DNA from: Lachnoanaerobaculum sanguinis
GTDB lineage: Bacteria; Bacillota; Clostridia; Lachnospirales; Lachnospiraceae
DNA length: 61,752 bases
Assembly: GCF_033242365.1 (NCBI RefSeq)
Contig: NZ_BTHK01000018.1
Location: 1 to 61,752 of the forward strand
Direction: 5' to 3'
In this document: one piece after another, positions 24,209 through 33,464 of the stretch
Position numbering within the stretch: position 1 is the stretch's first letter
Layout: every line of letters begins with the position of its first letter
Position numbers and translations under genes: made by a program
The notes under the pieces: model-generated
What the model saw: the letters and a program-made list of their open reading frames with translations, nothing else
The model's database searches: none
Told to the model about the DNA's origin: nothing

Positions 24209-26072
24209 CTAAGCTTCCCCCTCGGATACAAAAAACCTTTTTTCCTTTCATAAACCTCTTTATCTTTTTAATTTCTTCTTTTGCTCTCCCACTAACACAT
24301 TTTATATCCCATTTATCTTTGTGCTTGTCCAAAATTTCCTGTCTGACTGCTTGGACTGCTTCATATTTTGATTCCTCGTACTTTTCGGTCTTACCTTTTA
24401 AAGGCTTATCTTTGATGCTTCTATTAATGCTACGCTCAAGTACAGTTAAGTTACCTATTCCGTTAAACTTATCCACATTGTCCTTATCATCTTTAAAATT
24501 GTTTCTTGCTTCAATATGTTCAATATCATATGGATCCTTGATCATTTCATAGTTAAAAAACTTCTCATAAATATCACGTTCTTTTACCCCTTTAGCCACC
24601 TCATCAATAAGTGCAGTCAGTGTACAAACGAGGTGAACCCTGCTACCATTATCAAATAAGCCGGATTCTATAATTCCATAAAATTTTATCCAAGTTTTGT
24701 GTTCTTTATTGTGTTCTTTATTTGGTACCGGTGGCAATAACTGTTCACTAATTGGTAACGGTGGCAATAAATTTTCCACAATATTTTTTATAATCTTATC
24801 AGTGTTGCATTCCTTAAACCACTTAAAGCATTCATCACAAACATTATTTTGAACATAATTTATTACTCTGTCATTAACTACAGTATAGATCAAAAAGAAT
24901 CTAAACATATACATATTTACTCTCAGTGAATCTATATAGTAATCACTCCAGCCTTTTCCATCAGCTTTAGCCCTAAAATAGGCAACCACAAAAGGTATGG
25001 TCCAATACCTTTTATATCTGGTTTTTTCTACCAAATAAATTGAAAAGATTTCTTTTGCTATTTTAGGATGTTCGCCATTGTACCTTACATTTTCAATCCA
25101 GCGCCAATAATCTATAAATCCATCTACTATATGCTTGAATGTGTCAAACTCCAACACGCTTAGGTCACTTTGTTCTGTAAGTCTTGTCCCTTTAAAAAGT
25201 TCATCAAAGAACTTTTGATTGCTTTTGGACACTTCAGAAAATCCCCATCCAAATTCAGCACAAATTATATGTTTATAGATATCTAAAACCCAGCCCATAT
25301 CAAATTTTGTCTGATCTGTTCTTCCGTCTTTTCCAAGTTTCTCATTGCTGTCATCTATCGATTGATAACAGGAATTTATTTCTTTTAACCAGTCTTTTGT
25401 ATTATCGATTCCTCTAAGATAATTATAATATCTTACTTTAAAAATATCTGTTGCATTCAAATCCAGTCCGGTAGTATTTATAGTATTAAAAACCGAAACC
25501 ACTTCGGATAAATCCATTTCTTCAGTAATCAGTTGTACAAAGTATACATTATCCAAAACAAAGTTTTTCAATTCCGTGTAGAATTCATTTTTTTCTTTAA
25601 ACTCCTTTTCAAAATGCTCAACTTCTTTCTTTAACAGTTTCCTGTTTTTATAATATTTGGAAGACTCATTTTCAATATTATCATCATTTAATACTTCTTT
25701 AAGCTTCTCCGAGTCTATAACCATGCTGCAATCTATATACTCTTTAGGATGTATTTCATTTCTTTGAAGCAAGTCCAAAAACAGCAGAAATGTTGTAAGT
25801 CTTTGTTGACCGTCAACAATATCAAGCATATTTTTATTTTCTTTATTACAATCAAGCTGTATTGTACCGAAAAACACAGGTTTTACATTTGCTTTGCACT
25901 TTTCTTCATTGACCTCTTTAAATGCATCAAATATAGATTCCAAAAAATCTTTTATGTTTTTTTCTTCCCATGAATATGGACGCTGGTAAATAGGTATGCT
26001 ATATCTTTCTCCTTCATTTACCTTTATTACCTCTCTAAGTCCAAGCACTTTAGAATCAATCGGAAATCCCAT
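24192..26072 (-). CDS. DUF262/DUF1524 (GmrSD-like) protein
   Basis: 626 residues combining the two domains of the GmrSD type IV restriction group. The N-terminal DUF262 (ParB/sulfiredoxin-like NTPase) shows YSIPIYQRPYSWEE (about 22-35) and DIVDGQQRLTTFLLF (about 84-98). The C-terminal DUF1524 carries an HNH-type nuclease: YDIEHIEARNNF then GIGNLTVLERSINRSIKDKP. Characterised relatives cut DNA with modified cytosines in an NTP-dependent manner; here the target is unknown. It overlaps the WYL regulator downstream and follows the FtsH-like protease gene by 78 nt. Other DUF262 proteins have different roles, so restriction is probable rather than shown. Confidence 0.88.
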   Translation of the reverse strand: MGFPIDSKVLGLREVIKVNEGERYSIPIYQRPYSWEEKNIKDFLESIFDAFKEVNEEKCKANVKPVFFGTIQLDCNKENKNMLDIVDGQQRLTTFLLFLDLLQRNEIHPKEYIDCSMVIDSEKLKEVLNDDNIENESSKYYKNRKLLKKEVEHFEKEFKEKNEFYTELKNFVLDNVYFVQLITEEMDLSEVVSVFNTINTTGLDLNATDIFKVRYYNYLRGIDNTKDWLKEINSCYQSIDDSNEKLGKDGRTDQTKFDMGWVLDIYKHIICAEFGWGFSEVSKSNQKFFDELFKGTRLTEQSDLSVLEFDTFKHIVDGFIDYWRWIENVRYNGEHPKIAKEIFSIYLVEKTRYKRYWTIPFVVAYFRAKADGKGWSDYYIDSLRVNMYMFRFFLIYTVVNDRVINYVQNNVCDECFKWFKECNTDKIIKNIVENLLPPLPISEQLLPPVPNKEHNKEHKTWIKFYGIIESGLFDNGSRVHLVCTLTALIDEVAKGVKERDIYEKFFNYEMIKDPYDIEHIEARNNFKDDKDNVDKFNGIGNLTVLERSINRSIKDKPLKGKTEKYEESKYEAVQAVRQEILDKHKDKWDIKCVSGRAKEEIKKIKRFMKGKKVFCIRGGSLVVRYR

Positions 26073-26150
26073 AAATCCTCCCTATAATAACTTATTCTAT
26101 TAAGATTACAAACATAACTCATTTTTATTCTACATCATTACAACCTTTTT

Positions 26151-27419
26151 TCAATCTCTAATCACTACACTGTCTCTTATACTCTTAATTTGCTTTTTAG
26201 TAAGTGTTTTCTCTTTCAAAAGTTCTTGAACCATGGCATCAAAAAATCCTCTGTTTTCAGCAATAATCTGCTTTGACTTTCTATAATATCTATCCATCTC
26301 TTTGTCAACTTTTCTGTCCTTACTTTCCAATAAATATTGGGATGACTTACCTCTTTCAAAAGCATCAAATCCATATGCACAGTAATTGTCAACAAATGTT
26401 GTAGCCAAGCCAAATGCTTTATGCAAATCTTCCTCACAGCCAAGATCAAATGTTCCATAAATTATTTCAGTCGCAGCCTTACCTCCTAGGCTTCTGATGA
26501 CTTCATTCTCTTGTGCAACTACATTAAAATTATAATCCTCAGGTTTTCTTACAGATGTTATCCCACCTGAATTATTTGAGTAACCGCAGATCGAAATAAG
26601 ATTTACAGATCCCGGCTCCAATATTTCAGAAATAACGGCATGTCCTGACTCATGTATGGCAACCTTTTTTAAAATATTACTGTCAATATATTCTACCGAC
26701 TCAGGTGCATCAAATATCAAACGCATACACGCTTTTATAATATCTCTTTGCTCAATCTTTGTTCTTTTGTCAAATACCGCATAAATTCCGGCTTCATTTA
26801 TTACCATTTCCAATTCTGCACATGAGTGTCCTTCCATAAAGCTTGATATATCATCTATATCTATATCTCCAAGCACTTGTTTTTTACTTAAAAAATGCTT
26901 TATTATCTTCTTGGCATCATCTCCAACGGGGCATGTCATCTGAATAACCTTATCAAAACGTCCTGCTCTCATAAGTGAATTCGGTAAGCAATATATATTG
27001 TTTGCTGTAGCCAAAACAAAGACATTTGAATCCTTGCAATCATCTATACAGGACTGTACAACTACATATTCCTCAGCATCTTTGTGATACTCATCCTCAT
27101 TTGCAAACTTATCAATATCATCAAGAAATACTATGGCAAATTCTTCTTCTTTTGCTTTATCAAATATATCTCTGATATTATTAATAAACTCTCTACTGTG
27201 TTTATCCTTCCTTATTGTAAATGATTTTATTTTGCTTTCTTTTATAAAGCTCTTAGCTAACATAGTCTTTCCTATACCCGGCTCACCATGCAAAAGCATT
27301 CCCCTCGGTATTTCTACACCAAGCCTCTTATAATCTTTAAAGTTTTTTAGTACATCACAAAAACGTATCAGTTCCGCCTTAATATCGGCATATCCTATAA
27401 TTTTATCAAATTCACTCAT
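26151..27419 (-). CDS. Soluble FtsH-like AAA protease (AAA + M41)
   Basis: 422 residues, shorter than FtsH (about 610-650) because the two transmembrane helices are absent. AAA module: Walker A GEPGIGKT (45-52), Walker B IVFLDDID (96-103), arginine finger MRAGRFD. M41 peptidase: HESGH (256-260) provides the zinc ligands and Glu, and the later acidic residues in GCEEDLHKAFGLA match the third-ligand region. It should degrade proteins in the cytosol in an ATP-dependent way. It starts eight bases inside the alpha/beta hydrolase gene and lies just before the GmrSD-like gene. The lack of a membrane anchor and its company suggest a specialised role rather than housekeeping FtsH. Confidence 0.88.
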   Translation of the reverse strand: MSEFDKIIGYADIKAELIRFCDVLKNFKDYKRLGVEIPRGMLLHGEPGIGKTMLAKSFIKESKIKSFTIRKDKHSREFINNIRDIFDKAKEEEFAIVFLDDIDKFANEDEYHKDAEEYVVVQSCIDDCKDSNVFVLATANNIYCLPNSLMRAGRFDKVIQMTCPVGDDAKKIIKHFLSKKQVLGDIDIDDISSFMEGHSCAELEMVINEAGIYAVFDKRTKIEQRDIIKACMRLIFDAPESVEYIDSNILKKVAIHESGHAVISEILEPGSVNLISICGYSNNSGGITSVRKPEDYNFNVVAQENEVIRSLGGKAATEIIYGTFDLGCEEDLHKAFGLATTFVDNYCAYGFDAFERGKSSQYLLESKDRKVDKEMDRYYRKSKQIIAENRGFFDAMVQELLKEKTLTKKQIKSIRDSVVIRD

Positions 27420-28041
27420 TTTCTTCTCCCTCTAATATAACCTGATTTTTTCTATTACCTTTATTTTCCGCCTTCAACCCGTCAAAAAAATAATTTAATT
27501 CGGATATCAAAGATTCTGTTGAAAAATCATGTCCTTCACCTTTAATTATTTTATATTTACAGGCAGTATTTTTTATGCTGTCTAAGATTTCAATATAGCG
27601 ACATGACGGATCGTCTTCACCATACAAAAAATACATATTATTTCCTCTAAACTTTTTAGCACCTTCTTTTATTTTATGAAAATTGATCATCAATGGAGCA
27701 TTTATTAAAACAGCATTCTTTATTTTTTCAATTTTACTGCACTGAGCTGCACCTATCGAAGCTCCGTTTGAAATTCCCACGAAATATATTTCTTTATAAT
27801 CTCCTACACACTTATCTACACTTTTTATTTCTTCCTCCAAATCACATACCGAATCTTTAGGATTGGCGGAAACCACAAATGTATAACCATATTTTTTAAA
27901 TAAAATACTGCATATGCTCAAATATTTATTTTTAAAACCTTCTATAGTTCCTCCTCTACCGGTTTTAATAAAAACAATATTTTTTTCACCATTTATAATT
28001 CCAAACTGTTTTCCGATTACTATGTCATATTTCTTCACCAA
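27412..28041 (-). CDS. Alpha/beta-hydrolase fold protein
   Basis: 209 residues. The nucleophile elbow is GISNGAS (Ser near 91), the Asp is in YGEDDPS, and the His in GEGHDFS, giving a full catalytic triad in the right order. The N-terminal NIVFIKTGRGGTIEGFKNKY resembles the oxyanion region. Substrate unknown; small serine hydrolases occur in several defence operons, for example as lipases or esterases. Its 3' end overlaps the FtsH-like protease by eight nt, so the two are translationally coupled. It is first in the hydrolase, protease, GmrSD-like, WYL run. Confidence 0.75.
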   Translation of the reverse strand: MVKKYDIVIGKQFGIINGEKNIVFIKTGRGGTIEGFKNKYLSICSILFKKYGYTFVVSANPKDSVCDLEEEIKSVDKCVGDYKEIYFVGISNGASIGAAQCSKIEKIKNAVLINAPLMINFHKIKEGAKKFRGNNMYFLYGEDDPSCRYIEILDSIKNTACKYKIIKGEGHDFSTESLISELNYFFDGLKAENKGNRKNQVILEGEENE

Positions 28042-28181
28042 TTATCCTCCCTCTTTATTCATGACTGAAATCCCTTCATCCAATTTATTTTACATATTTA
28101 AAATAGCATAAATAATGTACAATATTTTGCACATTGAAATTATGTTGCAACGCGATATTCTTTGTTAATACCTACACACAA

Positions 28182-28217
28182 AAAAGGCTCCCTCCGATCA
28201 ATCGGAAGGAACCTTTA
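28182..28217 (-). terminator. Terminator of the SWIM-unknown-RecQ operon
   Basis: AAAGGCTCC-TCCGAT pairs with ATCGGA-GGAACCTTT with small bulges; T-rich sequence follows on the minus strand. It lies 17 nt after the RecQ stop. Confidence 0.85.
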
Positions 28218-28233
28218 TCCTTTTATTTATTAT

Positions 28234-30084
28234 TTACTTCACATATTCCTTTATTACAGCAATAAATCTTTCACCGTATTTACCGTATTTATTTTCTCCG
28301 ACACCTGAGACATTTAACATATCGGATTTTGTGGTAGGCATCTTTGCGCACATATCAATTAAGGTCTTATCATTAAAAACAATATATGGAGGCATCTTCT
28401 CTTCTCTGGCAATTTCAAGTCTCAGCTCTTTTAATTTATCAAAGAGTTTGAATCCTGAAGAAGTAAGTGAATCCATGCCCTTTATATTCTTCTTAGGCTT
28501 TAACTTCCTATTTGTAACCTTGTCTTCATCGGTTATCTTTACTAAGACCTTGGTATCTTTTAACTTTAATTTGCTTATGTCTCCGAGTTTTAAAACCTGA
28601 TATTCTCCTGTTTGAATATAGCCCTCAAGTAAAAGCTCTTCAATAAGTCGCCGTAAAAGAGTTTTATTTGATGATTCCAAAACCCCATATGATTTATATT
28701 TACTTGCTCCTATTTCTTCCAGCCTTGCAGTCTTTGCTCCAAGTACTGTATCCATTATTATATTCTTGCCATATCTTCCACGAGATTCATATATACAATT
28801 TATTATCTTTTTAGCCTCATCCGTCATATCAAGAGTTTCAAATTGACGCAGACAATTACCGCAATCATCACATGGCTTTTTGGGATCTTCTCCGAAATAT
28901 TTTAAAATATAGTTGCGCAGACATTCAGTCGTATAGCAATATCCCTCCATTATCTGAAGTCTTTTAATATCCCTCTCCCTGATTGTCATTGCATCTGTCG
29001 GATCAATTTCACTAAAATCTTTATGTTCCAATAAAAATCTGTTAATTATAATATCCTGAGGTGAAAACAGTAAAATACATTCGGAGTTAAGTCCGTCTCT
29101 ACCGGCTCTTCCCGCTTCCTGATAATAGTTTTCCATACTTGATGGCATATTGTAGTGAATGACAAATCTGACATTTGATTTATCAATTCCCATTCCGAAA
29201 GCATTTGTTGCTATTACGATACTTGTATAGTCAAATACAAAATCATCCTGCATTTGCTTTCTCTCTTCAATACTCATTCCTGCATGATACTTTGCAACAG
29301 ATATGTTCCGCTTTTTTAATAGTGTATATAAACTGTCCACATTTTTTCTGGTTGCACAGTATATAATTCCACTTTCACCCTTATGTCTGTCTAAATAATC
29401 AAGTATAAAGCGGTCTTTACTTTGTGGTTTATCTACCTGAAAGAATAAATTCTCCCTGTCAAATCCCGTTACAAGAAAATATGGATTGGTAAGCCCCAAA
29501 GAGCAAATAATATCTTCTCTAACATTCTGAGTGGCAGTTGCTGTAAATGCACTTATAATCGGACGTTTATCCAAAACATTTACAAACTCCGCTATATCCA
29601 TATAACTTGGTCTGAAATCCTGTCCCCACTGTGAGATACAATGTGCCTCATCAACAGTTATCATTGAAATCTCAACACCTTTTGCAAGCCTAACAAAATC
29701 TTCACTCATCAGTCTCTCCGGTGCCACGTATATAATCTTATATTGACCTTTCGATGCATTTTTGAAAGTATCATGCATCTCCTTTTCAGATAAAGAGCTG
29801 TTTATAAATGCAGCATCCACACCGGCTTCATTCAATGCCTTTACCTGATCTTGCATAAGGGAGATAAGTGGAGAAATGACCAATGTGATTCCTGAAAGCA
29901 GCATAGCCGGAACCTGGTAGCACAGTGACTTTCCCGCTCCTGTAGGCATCACGGCAAGAATATCTCTTCCATCCAAAACAGCATTTATAACCGATTCCTG
30001 CCCCTGCCTAAATGAGTCGTAACCAAATACAGCCTTCAATGCTTCCTTTGGAGTTTTATATATTCCACTATCCGCTATTCTCAT
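28234..30084 (-). CDS. recQ: RecQ-type DNA helicase
   Basis: 616 residues, the usual RecQ length. Walker A MPTGAGKS (46-53), the DEAH box VDEAHCISQWGQDFRPSY including the aromatic-rich loop, helicase C motifs IVIATNAFGMGIDKSNVRF and QEAGRAGRDG, the RecQ-Ct zinc site with CYTTECLRNY and CDDCGNC, a winged-helix RQC region, and a C-terminal HRDC domain. It unwinds 3'-overhang DNA in recombination and repair. Here it is the last gene of a tight operon: seven bases separate it from the 1123-residue unknown, which is one base behind the SWIM gene. It may be the chromosomal RecQ or a dedicated copy for this operon. Confidence 0.94.
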   Translation of the reverse strand: MRIADSGIYKTPKEALKAVFGYDSFRQGQESVINAVLDGRDILAVMPTGAGKSLCYQVPAMLLSGITLVISPLISLMQDQVKALNEAGVDAAFINSSLSEKEMHDTFKNASKGQYKIIYVAPERLMSEDFVRLAKGVEISMITVDEAHCISQWGQDFRPSYMDIAEFVNVLDKRPIISAFTATATQNVREDIICSLGLTNPYFLVTGFDRENLFFQVDKPQSKDRFILDYLDRHKGESGIIYCATRKNVDSLYTLLKKRNISVAKYHAGMSIEERKQMQDDFVFDYTSIVIATNAFGMGIDKSNVRFVIHYNMPSSMENYYQEAGRAGRDGLNSECILLFSPQDIIINRFLLEHKDFSEIDPTDAMTIRERDIKRLQIMEGYCYTTECLRNYILKYFGEDPKKPCDDCGNCLRQFETLDMTDEAKKIINCIYESRGRYGKNIIMDTVLGAKTARLEEIGASKYKSYGVLESSNKTLLRRLIEELLLEGYIQTGEYQVLKLGDISKLKLKDTKVLVKITDEDKVTNRKLKPKKNIKGMDSLTSSGFKLFDKLKELRLEIAREEKMPPYIVFNDKTLIDMCAKMPTTKSDMLNVSGVGENKYGKYGERFIAVIKEYVK

Positions 30085-30091
30085 TCCTTAA

Positions 30092-33000
30092 TCATCCTAT
30101 CCCCAGTATTTTTGCCAAACTCTTAGCCTTCTTCACTGCAGTGGACTTGGCAGTACAGTTTTCAATCTCTAAAAGTCCGGACCATTTGGCATCTTCTTTT
30201 GAAATAAATCCTCTCTTCATTGCTTCCCTTAAATAATCGGCATAATAAGTGCAGATATCCAAAACTCTGTTTATCCATACAGGCGGCTTATTATTTTTTA
30301 CAACAACCTCTCCTGCGTATTTGATACACTCAACAAGCATTACATAGCATATACTTAAAAGCTTATTTTCTTTTTCAACTATTCTTACAAGCTTTGCCGG
30401 GCTTATCTCCTCATGTAATAAAAGTTCTCTCATGACTTCTCTTAAATTCTCTACAGATAAATCTCCCGAGTCCACCAGTTGTCTGAAAAGACTTTTTGCT
30501 CCATAAATACTCTCTCCGTCCTGTGCCAAAGTACTCACTGCAATAGTCAAAAATATCTTTGAATAAGGTGTTGAACTGCCCTCAAGAGGACCTTCTTTTT
30601 CACCTCTCCAGTTTCTATATTTGCTTACTACAACCTTTTTCTTTTCAGAGTCGTAATGAAGCCATACACTCTTTTCTTTCTCATCTATGATTTTTCCGTT
30701 GTTGTCGGCCACAGCTCCCGACATTTGAGCCTCTTTTTGAATTCCGTAAAACCATCCGTAAATATATACTTGAAACAGCCTGCCTGAGATATCCGGTAAT
30801 TGTAAATTAAAGCTAAAAGCTTTATCACCTTTTCTTACTTCAAATACATTTATATCAAATTTCACATTATCATTGATTAGCTTTTTTTCCTCCGGCAATG
30901 CTACCCATACTTCATCAAAATCATTTGGTATATTTTGATTCTGTACTTCTTCATACTTTTCTTCTTTTATATCCATACCAAGAGAATTTAGCTTATTCAC
31001 TATTTCCTTGGCATATTCTACCGCCTTTGAAGATCCGGATTTTTTGGCGAGACTTTTTACAGCATTCATTTCCAATGCACTTTGTGGGGCAAGCTTATTT
31101 TCTACCGCAAAAATAACTTCATCAAGATAATCTCTTAGAAATTTTACAATCTCAGCTGTTCCTGAGAGCATTCTAGGTGCTTTAAGTGATACATCCACCA
31201 CATCACAGGCAGCCATCCATACCAAACTCAGCATACCGTCTTTAGCCATATTGTCCATTGCAAAAGCCAGACTTGCCAAGTTTGACGGTGTACCGCCGCT
31301 CCAATCAATCTCTGAGATATCAGCTATTCCGGGTGTCAAAAGTCCTCTATCCCATGCTTTTTGACTGGCCTCTATAATATCCTCTGCATTTTCGACGTTT
31401 AAATTACCTTGTATGGCGATCCAATTCATCATTGCACCTTTTGTAACCGGCTTTCTTCTTCTTGCTATCTGCCTTAAAACAATTCCCTGGCCATGGTAAA
31501 CTTCAAGATCTCTATGTATAGCTGTGAGAGAATAATCACCCCAGTTTGGAAAAACAGAAAACATATTTATATAATTATGTGAAAGTCTATTCGGTAATAC
31601 TCTAAGACTTTCAGGTATATTAACCTTAATATTCCAATATGCAATTTCTCCCGTTTTCAATTCCGGTTCGATATATGAATCTTTTAAATACCCTGCAATC
31701 AGATTACCGACTGAAATCTCCTCACCTGATTCATCCTTTAACACTTCTCCTGAAGGAAGTTCTATTTTCAGGTCTATCTTCTTTAATTTTTCTACGTATT
31801 TTTTTATATCTATATCTGCCGGATGTTCTATCTCCAATCTTGTAATTGCAAGCTGTAGATCCGGCTCTGAAACACATGCTAAATTCTTATCTTCATATAT
31901 TGATAAGCGTTCCACTAAATCATTTAAACTGATACTTAGATCGACGTAACTTGGTGTACTCAGTAAACAAGGCCATTTGCCCATAGAATTAAACAATAGC
32001 TCTCTTCGCATGTACATAAGATCATGGTATCTGATCTTTAAGACTTCTTGTTCACCATTCCACACATTTTCTTTTGTATCCTTTATCATATTCATTTCAA
32101 GGTTCTTAGCCCATCTTCCAAGTGTTCTTAAACCTCCGGCATCACCGTTTGGAATACCTGCAAGGCTCATTTTAGCTTCATCCGAATTTGTATAAGCAAT
32201 ATAATTTGCCATTGCAATAAATCTCTCAAAAAAAATATCTGCAATATAGTCCTTTCTTTTAGAAATATCTGAGACCAAATCTGTTAATCTTTCAGATGAT
32301 ATCTCCCCAAGTTCAAACCTTGGCACCTCCCAAAGTTTAGGTGTTTCTCTCCAAAGCCCTTGCAATTCTTCTTTTACATCTTCATCTTCTATCTCAAGTC
32401 CCCAAGCCTTTTCAATACTTCCCGCAAGCTTTGCTATACTTTTATCCTCATCCTGCTTATAAAATAGAAGCCATTCTTCATACTCTTTTACCGACTTAGG
32501 CTTTTCCCTTTTTAAAGCAGACTTTAAAATCAGTTTCTTTATTTTTTTCACCTTTGCAGAACTGCAGGAAATCAGTATAGGATATAGCCAGTCGTCTGTA
32601 GCACTCTCTATAAGTACAGGAGCAAATCTCTCCATCAAAGCCGTTTCTCCGAGTCCAAGCAGTGGAATAATTGTTTCTACTCTTGCTTTTATCTCTTCAT
32701 CTGTAATTCCGATTTGTTCCAATACATTTACATATTCTTTTCTGTCTCCCGGCCTTTGTGCAATGCTAAGTCCGTAAAACACCTGCTCCATAGCAGTATC
32801 TTTTGTAATGAGATTATTTTGTACACCCCATATAAGTATCTTTGAAAAAGGTCCGGTTGCAGGCACATTCAAGGCAACGCCTACTTCTATATGCTCATTA
32901 AATCTTCTTAAAATTTCACTCTTTTCAATTACAAACTTCTCATCAAAATTGTAGTCTTTTCTTTTTGATGTCAAAAGAATTGCCGCTACAGCTGCCCAGT

Positions 33001-33463
33001 CCTTCATATACTCCACAGACTCGGGAATTTCAAGATTCATTTCATGAACAAGTTTTAGTGCCAACATACCAAGCACTGACAGTGAATGCTCCCATATCCT
33101 CCTGTTTGAAGCGCAGGCGGCTTGTATAAAGTTCATTGCGAAAGTCTCGCCTCTCTCCTTTATAGCCTTTAGGGCAACTTCACTGCTTCTCCTAAGAATA
33201 TTTGCAGCTCGCTTGGCATCCACTCCCACTCTTATAGCAAAGATTGCAAGCTTTTCAAGATTTACATCCACCACAGAAACAAATCCATATGTATTATCTG
33301 ATAATTGTTTTATCTCTGTCCAGTCTCCGGATTTTAATCCTTCTCTTGCCTCTTTTTGTTCTTCTTTGCTTCCTATTCCGAGATTTAAAATATCGTCAAA
33401 ATCTGTCTCTTCATAGCCGAGAGAACGATATATTTCTGCAGCTTTTTCTAATTTACTTGCCAT
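30092..33463 (-). CDS. Large unknown protein in a SWIM-RecQ operon
   Basis: 1123 residues, cytosolic, acidic. Residues 50-400 are helix-rich with repeated Leu/Ala pairs (for example LAIFAIRVGVDAKRAANILR), suggesting HEAT-type repeats. The middle (about 560-720) carries mixed beta structure, and later parts return to helices. I see no Walker, nuclease or zinc motif. Similar long repeat proteins accompany SWIM-domain proteins in other bacteria, sometimes with MoxR ATPase and VWA genes, which are absent here. It begins one base after the SWIM gene and ends seven bases before RecQ, so its partners are clear even though its activity is not. Confidence 0.75.
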   Translation of the reverse strand: MASKLEKAAEIYRSLGYEETDFDDILNLGIGSKEEQKEAREGLKSGDWTEIKQLSDNTYGFVSVVDVNLEKLAIFAIRVGVDAKRAANILRRSSEVALKAIKERGETFAMNFIQAACASNRRIWEHSLSVLGMLALKLVHEMNLEIPESVEYMKDWAAVAAILLTSKRKDYNFDEKFVIEKSEILRRFNEHIEVGVALNVPATGPFSKILIWGVQNNLITKDTAMEQVFYGLSIAQRPGDRKEYVNVLEQIGITDEEIKARVETIIPLLGLGETALMERFAPVLIESATDDWLYPILISCSSAKVKKIKKLILKSALKREKPKSVKEYEEWLLFYKQDEDKSIAKLAGSIEKAWGLEIEDEDVKEELQGLWRETPKLWEVPRFELGEISSERLTDLVSDISKRKDYIADIFFERFIAMANYIAYTNSDEAKMSLAGIPNGDAGGLRTLGRWAKNLEMNMIKDTKENVWNGEQEVLKIRYHDLMYMRRELLFNSMGKWPCLLSTPSYVDLSISLNDLVERLSIYEDKNLACVSEPDLQLAITRLEIEHPADIDIKKYVEKLKKIDLKIELPSGEVLKDESGEEISVGNLIAGYLKDSYIEPELKTGEIAYWNIKVNIPESLRVLPNRLSHNYINMFSVFPNWGDYSLTAIHRDLEVYHGQGIVLRQIARRRKPVTKGAMMNWIAIQGNLNVENAEDIIEASQKAWDRGLLTPGIADISEIDWSGGTPSNLASLAFAMDNMAKDGMLSLVWMAACDVVDVSLKAPRMLSGTAEIVKFLRDYLDEVIFAVENKLAPQSALEMNAVKSLAKKSGSSKAVEYAKEIVNKLNSLGMDIKEEKYEEVQNQNIPNDFDEVWVALPEEKKLINDNVKFDINVFEVRKGDKAFSFNLQLPDISGRLFQVYIYGWFYGIQKEAQMSGAVADNNGKIIDEKEKSVWLHYDSEKKKVVVSKYRNWRGEKEGPLEGSSTPYSKIFLTIAVSTLAQDGESIYGAKSLFRQLVDSGDLSVENLREVMRELLLHEEISPAKLVRIVEKENKLLSICYVMLVECIKYAGEVVVKNNKPPVWINRVLDICTYYADYLREAMKRGFISKEDAKWSGLLEIENCTAKSTAVKKAKSLAKILGIG

Positions 33464-33464
33464 A

